From assembly GCA_030267565.1 (NCBI GenBank), contig BRXU01000040.1, forward strand, positions 682,001 through 746,000: a stretch of 64,000 bases of DNA. The letters run 5' to 3'. The notes beneath the pieces were generated by a model that worked only from the letters and a program-made list of their open reading frames with translations, was not told the DNA's origin and ran no database searches. This stretch comes from Pleodorina starrii. Taxonomy: Eukaryota > Chlorophyta > Chlorophyceae > Chlamydomonadales > Volvocaceae. Positions 31,514 through 43,200 of this stretch are shown here, piece by piece. The position numbers and the translations under genes are program-made. Within the stretch, counting starts at the first letter, position 1. Each line of letters starts with the position of its first letter.

Positions 31514-34255
31514 CGGGGAACGGGAGGAGGTGGGTGACGACGGTGCCAGTACCACCGGGGGTGCCGGGGGAGGGCGTGGGGTTTAAGGATTGTCGCAGCG
31601 AATAAGTGCGAGGCGTGCCATTGCGTGGGGATGAGGGGACAACAGAGCCAGAGCTCTGGCGCGCAAGACCGAAGGGGGGCGCGCGCCGGTTCGCCCGCTT
31701 GCGCGTTTGCAGCTTGGGTGGAGGGAGGGTCGGCGGCGCCGGGCCACGTTTGGAGGGGAGCGAGGTCGATGTTGTGGGTCTCCGTGCGCTCGGACGTGGT
31801 AAAAACATGCTTCGGCGGCGTTCAACCGATTCGCGCAATAGCGCGGGAGAAAGGACTGTGTAGAGGCCAGTGGGTAGCGGTCATCTTGCGAAAGGAAAAG
31901 TGCGGCGGGGGGTTGTGGGGAGATATTCTTCTCTTGGGTACATCCTTGAAAACTGCGATACTGCATACAGTGCTGGGTGTGAACATCCACTTCATGCGGC
32001 GGCGGCTGGGTGCATGGGTGCATGGGTAGTGACGCGTGCGCCTGTCACTTAGGGTTGTTCGGCGTGCGTATCTCGGGAGGGGCAGGGGCAGGGCGGATCG
32101 CGCAATGATGCCCCTCATCAATTTCTGGTCGATGGTGGCGGTGCTGCCACCGGCTGGCACTGCAGTTGGCTGTGTGCACCGGAGAGGACCACCAGGACCC
32201 GCGTTCACTGACTGGCAGCGCCGCTCTGTTGGTATCACCGGACGTGCGAATGTAGAAACTGATTTAGGGGGGCGGTGTCCTGGGCGCGGCTCCTGGGCTC
32301 CTGGTTGCGCGAGGCGGGAGCCCCTCTATATATGCCCTGATGAGCTCGGAAGCCGCAGACTGTCCCAGTAGGGTGGGAGGGGGGGCGCCGGTGCCCTCTC
32401 CACCCCACCCATGCGCAGCCTGGTCGGTGCACATGTCGTGAGAAGAGGTCATGTGCATGTCGTGGGTGGCGTGTAGGTGCGTGCGTGCGTGGCTTTACAT
32501 ACGGCGCGCGCACGTGCGGGCGAAATCCACAAACGAAACGAACGAAGCCAAGCATCTCATCTCATGGCCATCGCCATGTTCAGTCTGAGTGGGTTACGGA
32601 TTTATGGTTCGTCTGGTTTGTTTTCGATCAAGTTAGTAATAATATTTTCGACCGTGTGTGCGGAACCCCCCGGGTGCCGGGGACTGGCGCCGGGAGCCAG
32701 GACCGCGTCAAGGTCACATAGCGGCCCCACTGCCTGAGCTATGACCTGTAGGTTGGCGAGGTTGGCTGTAACAAGTGAGGGTGTCTGGTTGCTGGGGCCC
32801 ACCCTCCACCGTCTGGGGCTTCGGCAGCGACATCGGTAAATGCGATGCGGTACATGCGCCGTTAATCCTGTGGCCTGTACGGTAAGGGGGTAAGGAGCTG
32901 TTGATGGCCCGGCCTGCAGAGCTGCGGTGGTGTCGGGGCGGGCGTCCGGAAGAGAGGCACTGCCGGGAAGCCTCCCTCCCCCCCTGGGCCACTTGGCCCA
33001 CTGACTCTATCCTTCCTTCCTTCCCAGGGTCTGGTGTCACAGGCGTCGTGGGGTCTGGCACACACGCGCCGACAGACTCGGGGCCCCTGGCTTTACCGAT
33101 ACACCACATCAGCAACCACACGGCGAAGCCGTCGCCGCACCGTGCACCTATCCTTCCCAACCAACGCCCTGCTAGGCTTATATCATACCGTGAAAGGCTT
33201 CCATAAACCACCCTCTGCCGGCCCACTGCCGAAGCAGGCGTCGCAGTCCATGCGTAATGCTTGGTGTGTGGTGTCCTCATAAGTGCTCCTGTCACGAACC
33301 GAAGCCGCTGCAAGGTAGCGGGCAGTAACCAGGGAGCCCTGCGGCTCTCCGCACCGGGTTCCATCCCCTCCGTCCACCAACCCACCCGCCCACCCGCCCG
33401 GCCATGTACAAGTGGCACATGTGCACACGACAGTCCGGGACGCCACCGGTACGCATGAGGCCCATCACCGTCGTCAACACCTCTGGTACCACCTCTGCAC
33501 CCAACATACCACCCCGGAGCAGCCGCAAGTCCGGTACCCAAGCGACAAGTATGGTATATGCATTAATACATGCCTAGGGGCGCGCCGGTCGCGTTGGAAA
33601 TGGGATCGTCTGCGGCAGTGGCCTGCAGCGGCACGCAATTGAAAATAAGTAACCCAAGTCACACGTGTCGTGTCGTGTCATGCTTTTGCGTGAGTGAATC
33701 GCGACCTCCTCTCGTCTCCCCCCCCACTCACCCCCTGCGTCACGAAAGCGCGAACACGCTCTCTCAGGCGCCTCGTCAGCACACGAGCTGACAGGGCCCA
33801 CGCAAACCGTGTTGTTGCCTCCACACGCGCGCCTAAACCCCCACTCCCTCCCTCCCACCCCTGCCCCCGCCGCATGTGGAGCGCTCCCACCGGTATCCCC
33901 AACCGCACCGCCGCCGAAAATCAAAATCAAACACAACCGCAGACGGGATATGCCCAGCAGACCCCGGACCGCACGCACTGCAGAGCAAACCCTACCCCCC
34001 AATGAAGTACGCAGCACAGCCAACCCCCCCCCCGACATAACACTCCCCGCACAGCTTCCCTTCCCCGGAGACACATGGCCTCCGACGACGAATGCTGTCG
34101 CACCCCCCCCCCTTTCCCAAGTACGGCCGCTGGTGTGTTTCCGTCCAGGTCACACGCCATGTGCGCCCACATCGGCCCACACTGCGGCTTAGCAACCCCC
34201 TCCCCCCCCCACCGCCTCCGCCCCCGGCCCCCGCCCCCGCCCCCCGCCCTCCTCC
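31514..34255. other. Convergent intergenic region (TLC gene / dynein gene)
   Basis: These 2.7 kb hold no gene I can support. Open frames are short and inconsistent. There is C-rich low-complexity sequence at 33830-34250, adjacent to the dynein stop codon, and a GTGTCGTGTCGTGTC tract near 33666. The 3' untranslated regions of both converging genes should lie here. Confidence 0.55.
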
Positions 34256-37200
34256 TCAGTCTGACAGCGAGGCCAGCATGCACACGCCCCGCATCGTCCA
34301 GTGCCATTGCGGCAGTTGGGAGGGCATCTTGATCATCATCAGGAAGTTGGTGGAGTGGCCGGTGGTGGCCAACACGCCCTTGCGCTCGGCGGTGCGGTAC
34401 ACGGGGCACTCGTAGTGCGGCTCCTCGGAGAACTGGTCGGTGGGGCGGGGCTGCAGCCAGATGACGGGGGCGTTCTCGAACAGCACCTGACGAGGGGATG
34501 GAGCAGGGAAGGAGGGGAGCGGGTTGGGGAGCGGGGGCGCAGGGAAGGGGAAGGGGGGGTTAGGGTTTGGGGAGGGGGTGGCGAGGCGGGAGTCGTGTTC
34601 GAGGCTTCGAACGGCGAGGGCGTCCAGGCCCAGGCCCAGGGGCGGGGGCGGGGGGCCTGAGCTGTAGCTCGGGCGCATACATCTAAAGGGCTGGGGCTTG
34701 AGCGCCGGTTGAGCGCCCGCCCGGCGGTGCGTCCTCACCTTTGGCCTGCTCTCGCACAGTCGGTGGGCCAGTGGGTCCCATCCGCAACCCTCCAGGAACA
34801 GGCCGTGCACGTACACGCCGTCCTCGGGCGGGGTCTCGTAGGCGGAGGGGTCGGTGCCCATCATCACGAAGTCGAAGCCAACAATGTCGATGGGCAGCTT
34901 GTGCTTGCGGGCGTAGTTCTACAAACCGGGAGGGGGGGGAGGGGCGGGAAAGGGAGGGGGAGGGGGGCGGCTGGGTGAATGTGCGTGTGGAGGGTTGGGA
35001 TGGGGCGGGGTTTGGGTGGGAGAGGGAGTTGGTACCGGTAGGTGGTCATCAAGTCAATGCCAACCCTTTGCTCCATTCCTACAGCAGCCCTCCCCTCCCC
35101 TTCCCTTTACCCCCTCAGCACACGCACACGCGCACTCTTCTTGCCCTGGCGTTTCGCACGCTTCTATTTGTTACTGCATTTACGAGGCTAGCTGTCATCG
35201 AAGCCGGTTCTGACGCGAGCTTCTTAGAGTTTTAGGACCCACACCGCCCACGCCCGCCCAGTCCTCTATCGAGACAGCGGCCGCAGCCCCCGCCCCATGC
35301 CAATCGCTCTCCGAAGACGGGAGGGGGCCGTCAGGCGCTCCAAGAGCCGCCACCCCACCACCCACCCTGACCCCACCTCGCGCCTTTCTCCTTCCCCCCG
35401 ATCTCTCCTTCCCCCCTCCCCCCTCCCCGTCCCTGCCTCTCCTCGCGACCCCCTCCCTCCCCAACCCCCGCCCCCCAACCCCGGCGGCCCCCCAACCCCC
35501 CCAGCCGCACCTGCAGCGCCGCGGTGGTGAAGGAGGGTGTGAAGAAGAAGCCCGACAGCCAGAACACGGGGGGCGGACCGTTGTCGTACCAGGACTGCAG
35601 CATCTCCAGTCGTGCGAGCAGGTCGGAGGTGTAGGAGGCGAGGGGCTTGAGGGAGGGGAAGGACTTGCCCTTCCACAGAGCCGGGACCTGACCCAGGGCC
35701 ATGGACCTGCGGGCGGCGGAGGAGAAGGGAGGGAGGAGGGGGGAGGGAGAGGAGGAAGGCGGAAGGGCGGGAGGGGCGAGAGGGCGGCGGCGGGGCAAAG
35801 AGAGAGGTCGGGGGCGAAGGGACAGACGGTCGAACGAACCCAATGCCAAACCCAAACGTGTACCTTGACCGGATCCCGCGCGGCCTCCCTTCACCCGTGA
35901 GGATGCAACACGGCTGCCACATACATCCACATATACCTCGGCCCCGGCCACCCCAGGCCACAGCCCCCTCCCCTCACCCCCCCCGCCCCTCCTGCTTCCA
36001 CTCTAGCGCCCATCTCCTTTTCTCCTTCCGCCAGCATACAGCTCCCCGCCCCCCAAAAAGAAAACGCTTCTCCAAGAGAAAATTCCCCTCCCCTCCCCCG
36101 TCACCCCCGCCAACGCCCCCCGATCCTGTTCCCCCCAGTTTCCCCGCCCCCCCTCCTCCCTCTCCCTCTCCTCCCACCCCCTTTCCCCCATGTCCCACCC
36201 CCACCCCCCAGCTGCCAGTACCTGAGCACTGTGTCCAGTTCGCTTGACAGCACCTGCAGTCCGGACAGCGCCTTGCCCAGCGATATGAGGGAGGTGCGGA
36301 TGATGGCCAACAGCCGATTGTAGCGGAGCATCTCCTGACACAACACCTGGGGGGAGGGGGGGGGAGGGAGAGGGGACGGAGGGGGGTTAGGGGGAGAAGG
36401 GAGGGTAATGAATATGACAGCGCAGCAATGGGACGGAGGCGACGGGATGGAAGGGATGGGAGGCAGGACGGTGCGGAGGGCGGAAGGAGGGAGGAGGAGC
36501 CAAAGGGCAGGGGGCGCCAAGGGGAGAGCCAAGGGAGGCCAGGGCGCCGGGGCGGGTACGCCAACCCCCCCCTGGACACACGGCTGCGCTGCGGTGTGTC
36601 CATCTTCAACCCCCCACACCCTCCCTCCCTCCGTGGACTGTCCTACTTTACACCGCGCCCTCCCTCCCGCCCTCTCTCCCTCCCTCCACCCCTCTCTCGC
36701 CTCCATTCTTTGCTGCATCCTAACCTCCTTTGCCCCAATCCCTCACACTCTCCCCGTCCCCCTCCCTCCCCGCCTCCATCCCCCTCCCCGCCCCCCTCCC
36801 CCCTCCACCCACCTGGTTCAGAGACTCCTCGTACCGCACCGGGTACTTGGCCTGAGCCTTCTCCACATCAAAGTTGGGCGGCAGGCGCTTCAAAATATCC
36901 TCCACCATCGCCGCCACAACATCCTCCTCGCTGCCCCCGCCGCCTCCCCCTCCTCCCGCCCCTGCCCCTCCCCCTCCACCTCCCCCCGTGAGCACCAATG
37001 TGTCCAGCATCAGAGACGTCTGCTGCAAGTCTTTGGTGATGTCCGCGTTCTCGTGCAGACCAAACGCCTCCGGGAGGGGGAAGATGGGGAGCGTGGAGAT
37101 GTACGACAGGTACGACGCGTGGGGGCCCTCGGGGGGTATGTAGTACGTGCCTGGGGCGGGGGAGAGAGCAGGGAAAAGGAAAGGGCGGGGAGAGAGCGGT

Positions 37201-40200
37201 TGGTGGTGGGGGAGGAGCGGGAGGAGTGTGAGGGGCACGGGATCGCGGGGCGGCCCCAATTGAGGGGGAGAGATGGAGGCGATGGAGCGACGAGCCGGAC
37301 CACAACAGACGGAGAGCCTCAGCTCATACAACCTCCATAACCACCATTGCAACCACCACAACGACAACCCCAACACCGTAACCACCATTGCAACCACCAC
37401 AACGACAACCCCAACACCGTAACCACCATTGCAACCACCATAACCACCACCATCAATCAAGGCAGCTACCACACCCTTTACCTGTGTTGGCCCCTAGCGC
37501 TCCCCTCCCCAGCTAAGCTGAGGTGAGGTGGGGTGGGGACAGCAGCGATCCACACAGCCCCAGCACTGCCGCGCTTTGCCCCCTCCCTCCCTCCCTCCCT
37601 CCCTCCCTCCCTCCCTCCCTCCCTCCCTCCCTCCCTCCCTCCCTCCCTCCCTCCCTCCCTCCCTCCCTCCCTCCCTCCCTCCCTCCCTCCCTCCCTCCCT
37701 CCCTCCCTCCCTCCCTCCCTCCCTCCCTCCCTCCCTCCCTCCCTCCCTCCCTCCCTCCCTCCCTCCCTCCCTCCCTCCCTCCCTCCCTCCCTCCCTCCCT
37801 CCCTCCCTCCCTCCCTCCCTCCCTCCCTCCCTCCCTCCCTCCCTCCCTCCCTCCCTCCCTCCCTCCCTCCCTCCCTCCCTCCCTCCCTCCCTCCCTCCCT
37901 CCCTCCCTCCCTCCCTCCCTCCCTCCCTCCCTCCCTCCCTCCCTCCCTCCCTCCCTCCCTCCCTCCCTCCCTCCCTCCCTCCCTCCCTCCCTCCCTCCCT
38001 CCCTCCCTCCCTCCCTCCCTCCCTCCCTCCCTCCCTCCCTCCCTCCCTCCCTCCCTCCCTCCCTCCCTCCCTCCCTCCCTCCCTCCCTCCCTCCCTCCCT
38101 CCCTCCCTCCCTCCCTCCCTCCTCCCTCCCTCCCTCCCTCCCTCCCTCCCTCCCTCCCTCCCTCCCTCCCTCCCTCCCTCCCTCCCTCCCTCCCTCCCTC
38201 CCTCCCTCCCTCCCTCCCTCCCTCCCTCCCTCCCTCCCTCCCTCCCTCCCTCCCTCCCTCCCTCCCTCCCTCCCTCCCTCCCTCCCTCCCTCCCTCCCTC
38301 CCTCCCTCCCTCCCTCCCTCCCTCCCTCCCTCCCTCCCTCCCTCCCTCCCTCCCTCCCTCCCTCCCTCCCTCCCTCCCTCCCTCCCTCCCTCCCTCCCTC
38401 CCTCCCTCCCTCCCTCCCTCCCTCCCTCCCTCCCTCCCTCCCTCCCTCCCTCCCTCCCTCCCTCCCTCCCTCCCTCCCTCCCTCCCTCCCTCCCTCCCTC
38501 CCTCCCTCCCTCCCTCCCTCCCTCCCTCCCTCCCTCCCTCCCTCCCTCCCTCCCTCCCTCCCTCCCTCCCTCCCTCCCTCCCTCCCTCCCTCCCTCCCTC
38601 CCTCCCTCCCTCCCTCCCTCCCTCCCTCCCTCCCTCCCTCCCTCCCTCCCTCCCTCCCTCCCTCCCTCCCTCCCTCCCTCCCTCCCTCCCTCCCTCCCTC
38701 CCTCCCTCCCTCCCTCCCTCCCTCCCTCCCTCCCTCCCTCCCTCCCTCCCTCCCTCCCTCCCTCCCTCCCTCCCTCCCTCCCTCCCTCCCTCCCTCCCTC
38801 CCTCCCTCCCTCCCTCCCTCCCTCCCTCCCTCCCTCCCTCCCTCCCTCCCTCCCTCCCTCCCTCCCTCCCTCCCTCCCTCCCTCCCTCCCTCCCTCCCTC
38901 CCTCCCTCCCTCCCTCCCTCCCTCCCTCCCTCCCTCCCTCCCTCCCTCCCTCCCTCCCTCCCTCCCTCCCTCCCTCCCTCCCTCCCTCCCTCCCTCCCTC
39001 CCTCCCTCCCTCCCTCCCTCCCTCCCTCCCTCCCTCCCTCCCTCCCTCCCTCCCTCCCTCCCTCCCTCCCTCCCTCCCTCCCTCCCTCCCTCCCTCCCTC
39101 CCTCCCTCCCTCCCTCCCTCCCTCCCTCCCTCCCTCCCTCCCTCCCTCCCTCCCTCCCTCCCTCCCTCCCTCCCTCCCTCCCTCCCTCCCTCCCTCCCTC
39201 CCTCCCTCCCTCCCTCCCTCCCTCCCTCCCTCCCTCCCTCCCTCCCTCCCTCCCTCCCTCCCTCCCTCCCTCCCTCCCTCCCTCCCTCCCTCCCTCCCTC
39301 CCTCCCTCCCTCCCTCCCTCCCTCCCTCCCTCCCTCCCTCCCTCCCTCCCTCCCTCCCTCCCTCCCTCCCTCCCTCCCTCCCTCCCTCCCTCCCTCCCTC
39401 CCTCCCTCCCTCCCTCCCTCCCTCCCTCCCTCCCTCCCCTCCCTCCCTCCCTCCCTCCCTCCCTCCCTCCCTCCCTCCCTCCCTCCCTCCCTCCCTCCCT
39501 CCCTCCCTCCCTCCCTCCCTCCCTCCCTCCCTCCCTCCCTCCCTCCCTCCCTCCCTCCCTCCCTCCCTCCCTCCCTCCCTCCCTCCCTCCCTCCCTCCCT
39601 CCCTCCCTCCCTCCCTCCCTCCCTCCCTCCCTCCCTCCCTCCCTCCCTCCCTCCCTCCCTCCCTCCCTCCCTCCCTCCCTCCCTCCCTCCCTCCCTCCCT
39701 CCCTCCCTCCCTCCCTCCCTCCCTCCCTCCCTCCCTCCCTCCCTCCCTCCCTCCCTCCCTCCCTCCCTCCCTCCCTCCCTCCCTCCCTCCCTCCCTCCCT
39801 CCCTCCCTCCCTCCCTCCCTCCCTCCCTCCCTCCCTCCCTCCCTCCCTCCCTCCCTCCCTCCCTCCCTCCCTCCCTCCCTCCCTCCCTCCCTCCCTCCCT
39901 CCCTCCCTCCCTCCCTCCCTCCCTCCCTCCCTCCCTCCCTCCCTCCCTCCCTCCCTCCCTCCCTCCCTCCCTCCCTCCCTCCCTCCCTCCCTCCCTCCCT
40001 CCCTCCCTCCCTCCCTCCCTCCCTCCCTCCCTCCCTCCCTCCCTCCCTCCCTCCCTCCCTCCCTCCCTCCCTCCCTCCCTCCCTCCCTCCCTCCCTCCCT
40101 CCCTCCCTCCCTCCCTCCCTCCCTCCCTCCCTCCCTCCCTCCCTCCCTCCCTCCCTCCCTCCCTCCCTCCCTCCCTCCCTCCCTCCCTCCCTCCCTCCCT

Positions 40201-43200
40201 CCCTCCCTCCCTCCCTCCCTCCCTCCCTCCCTCCCTCCCTCCCTCCCTCCCTCCCTCCCTCCTCCCCTCCCGACCCGGCTCCTGCCCTGCCCCTCCCACT
40301 CCCCCCCCTCCACCCCACCACCTCAACCCCCCCCCCCCACACCCCCACCCCCTCAACCCCCCACCCCACCCACCTGACGCACTGAGCTGAAACGGCTGGT
40401 CGGACTCCAGCCCTAGTGCCTCCGGTCTGTAGATCCGCTGCAGCGCCGTCAGCAGCAGCCGCCGGTCTTTGTCGTCCGTCACTCGGCCGCCGTAGTTGCA
40501 CTCACCGATGGCGTACTGCAGCGCGGCGAAGGGCACGGTGCTGGCGGACAGCTGCGGGGCGGGCGGGGAGGAGCCGTCGGGGCCCGGGGAGGGCGGCCGG
40601 GAGGGTGGCCGCGGCGGCGCTGCGTCGTCCAGGTACATGGACAGCTGCCGCACGCTGATGCGCAGATCGCCGTCGTCGAAGCCTGAGAGGGAGAGAGGGG
40701 AGGGGAGGCGGGGAGGGGAGGGGAGGGGGAGGACCGGGGGGTGGGGGTGGGGGGGAAGAAGGGAGGGCGGCGAGGGGGCGTGCGGGGGGTCGGGGCTCGG
40801 AGCGTCATCTCTCAACATCAACACCAACATCAGCAGCAGAAGAAGACACCGCAGCGAAAGGGCAGAGGCGACGGAGGGACGGAGGGACGAAAGCTGCAGG
40901 GAGGGGGTTCTGGGGGGTGGGTTGAGCTCAGGCGGCGAGCACCACCGCTCGCCACTGCTGCCGACGCTGCATGCTGCTGCCGGCTCTCACCGTAGGGTAT
41001 GTTCCATCCGATGGGTCCGAACTTGCGCCGCTCCTGCACGAAGGCGTGCAGGAAGCACAGCCCGAACAGGAGCGCCTTGAAGGCCCGCGACTGGCGGCAG
41101 ACTGGGAGGGGGGGGCCGGGTGGGGGGGGGCGGGGAGTGGGGGGGGGGGGCAGGGAGGGAGGGGCGCAGGCAAGGAGTCAGCAAGGGAAGCGCGGGGTCG
41201 TGCGCCTCCGGAGTCAATTTGCGGCAAGGAAAGGGGGGCGGCTTCGGCTAATGGCATTGGAGCGGCCACATGGAATGGAATCGAACGTGGAGTGGAACGG
41301 AGCGAAACGGAGCTGGAAGGGCCTAATAAACAACGAAACACCGCAGGGAGTGCGCACTCGCGGTTTGTGCGACGCGGATGTTTTACTGAAATTCGTTACA
41401 TCTCCATTCATCGTATCAGGTATACGTATCTTAGGGTTGGGTTTAGTGACCGGACCCCCTTCCCCCCAGCTGCAGAAGGACCCAGCGGCTGCCTCCCACC
41501 AGTCGGGGGGGTGGGCTCCGGCCCGCCCCCCTCCTGAGCTGGCCCTCCGCCGAGGTTCGTCGATTAAATATTAAAAACCCTAAAACCCTCCACCCACCCT
41601 CGAAGAACTCCTGGTTGCAAATGGGCTCCAGTGCGTAGGAGCGGCGCAGGTTGGCTCGCAGACCGGCGGGGGGCTCGTTGGTCATTTTGACACTGCCCTG
41701 AGGGGAGGGGAGAGGGGGGGGGAGGGAGGAGGGGAGGATGGATGGATGGAGAAGGGGGGTCAGGGAGAATCAGTATAAGGGCGGGTCAGGCTGGGGCACA
41801 CACACCGGGCAGACCACCCACCGCCCACCGCCCCACCGCCCCAACCGCCCCACCGCCCCACCTGGAGGATGGACACCGGGAATGCGGGGCTGGGCATTGA
41901 CGTCATCCACAATCTGAAGTCCGGATCTGTGTTGTCGGGTCGTATGGTTTCGCAGATCTTCTCCAGGGAGGTCATCCAGCTAGGGGCCAGGTGGCAGTTC
42001 TGGAGCAGAACCCAGCTGAGGAACAACAACAACAACAACAACAACGAGAGGCGGGAGGGAGGGAGGGGGGAAAGAGTGGGGGAGGGGGGGTTGTATCCAC
42101 GGATAAGATAAGGAGGGCGGAAGGGGGAGAGGGAGAGGGAGAGGGAGAGGGGAGGCGTGTCAAGCCAGGGAGTGCGGGAAGCGCGGGAGGGGAGCGGAAG
42201 GCGAGAAAGGGCCTGGCGGGTGCCGTACGCGGGAGGTGGTCTGATCCACCTGCTGAAAGCAGCCGCCCACGCCCACCCACCACCCACCCACCCAACCAAC
42301 CAACCAACCAACCAACCAACCAACCAACCAAATCACCCACACCCACCCAACCCGAACCCTTAAAGCCCTTAAAACCCTAAGCACCCACCACACCCATCCC
42401 AAACCCACCCACACCCCCACTCACGTTCCCGCCTTTCGCGCCGCCTCAATCAGCGCCGCCGCCTTGGGCCCCTGCCCCTGCCCCATACTGATAACCGAGA
42501 TCTTGGCTCCGTAACCGCGGGCCTCTGCGAACTGCAGCAGCGCCGCCGTGGGGTCGGACCCGGGCGACAGCACAAACAGCAGCGGCACGGTGGGTCCGCT
42601 CTCCTCGTACGAGCCCGCCAGGTCAAAGGGCGGCGGCTCCGTGAAGCGGGCGCCCAGGGAGGAGGCCACGAAGGCCTGTACGGCAGGTACCACCTTGTCC
42701 GGTCGCAGCATGCGCAGCAGCAGCACCTTTTGGAAGGGCTCCAACCGATAGTCGTAACTCATGGGCAGCTCCATGCTCTGAAGGACAGGGGGGAGGGGGG
42801 AGGGTTATCCACGTATAGGCGGGGCGGGGGGGAGCAGGGCGCAGGGCGGGGGAGGGGGCAGGGCGGAGCAGGGCGGGGTAGTCAAGGAGGAAGGCTTCGG
42901 CAACGGCCGGACAGACACCAAGCGAGAGCCCACCCCACCGCACCCCACCCCACCCCACCCCACCCCACCCCACCCCACCCCACCCCACCCCACCCCACCC
43001 CACCCCACCCCACCCCACCCCACCCCACCCCACCCCACCCCACCCCACCCCACCCCACCCCACCCCACCCCAGCCCACCCCACCCCACCCCACCCCACCC
43101 CAGCCCAGCCCAGCCCCCCGTGTCATTCCATTCCATTCCATCCCCGCCTCGGTAACCCAACCCATATACACGCAACCTAACCTTCCCCACTCCTCCCCTC

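Noticed and set aside
37478..40830. Open frames of about 940-1,100 codons on both strands (Pro-Ser-Leu or Gly-Arg-Glu repeats)
   Set aside because: They are by-products of the CCCT array, which has no stop in any frame. The true dynein exons flank it and splice it out in phase.
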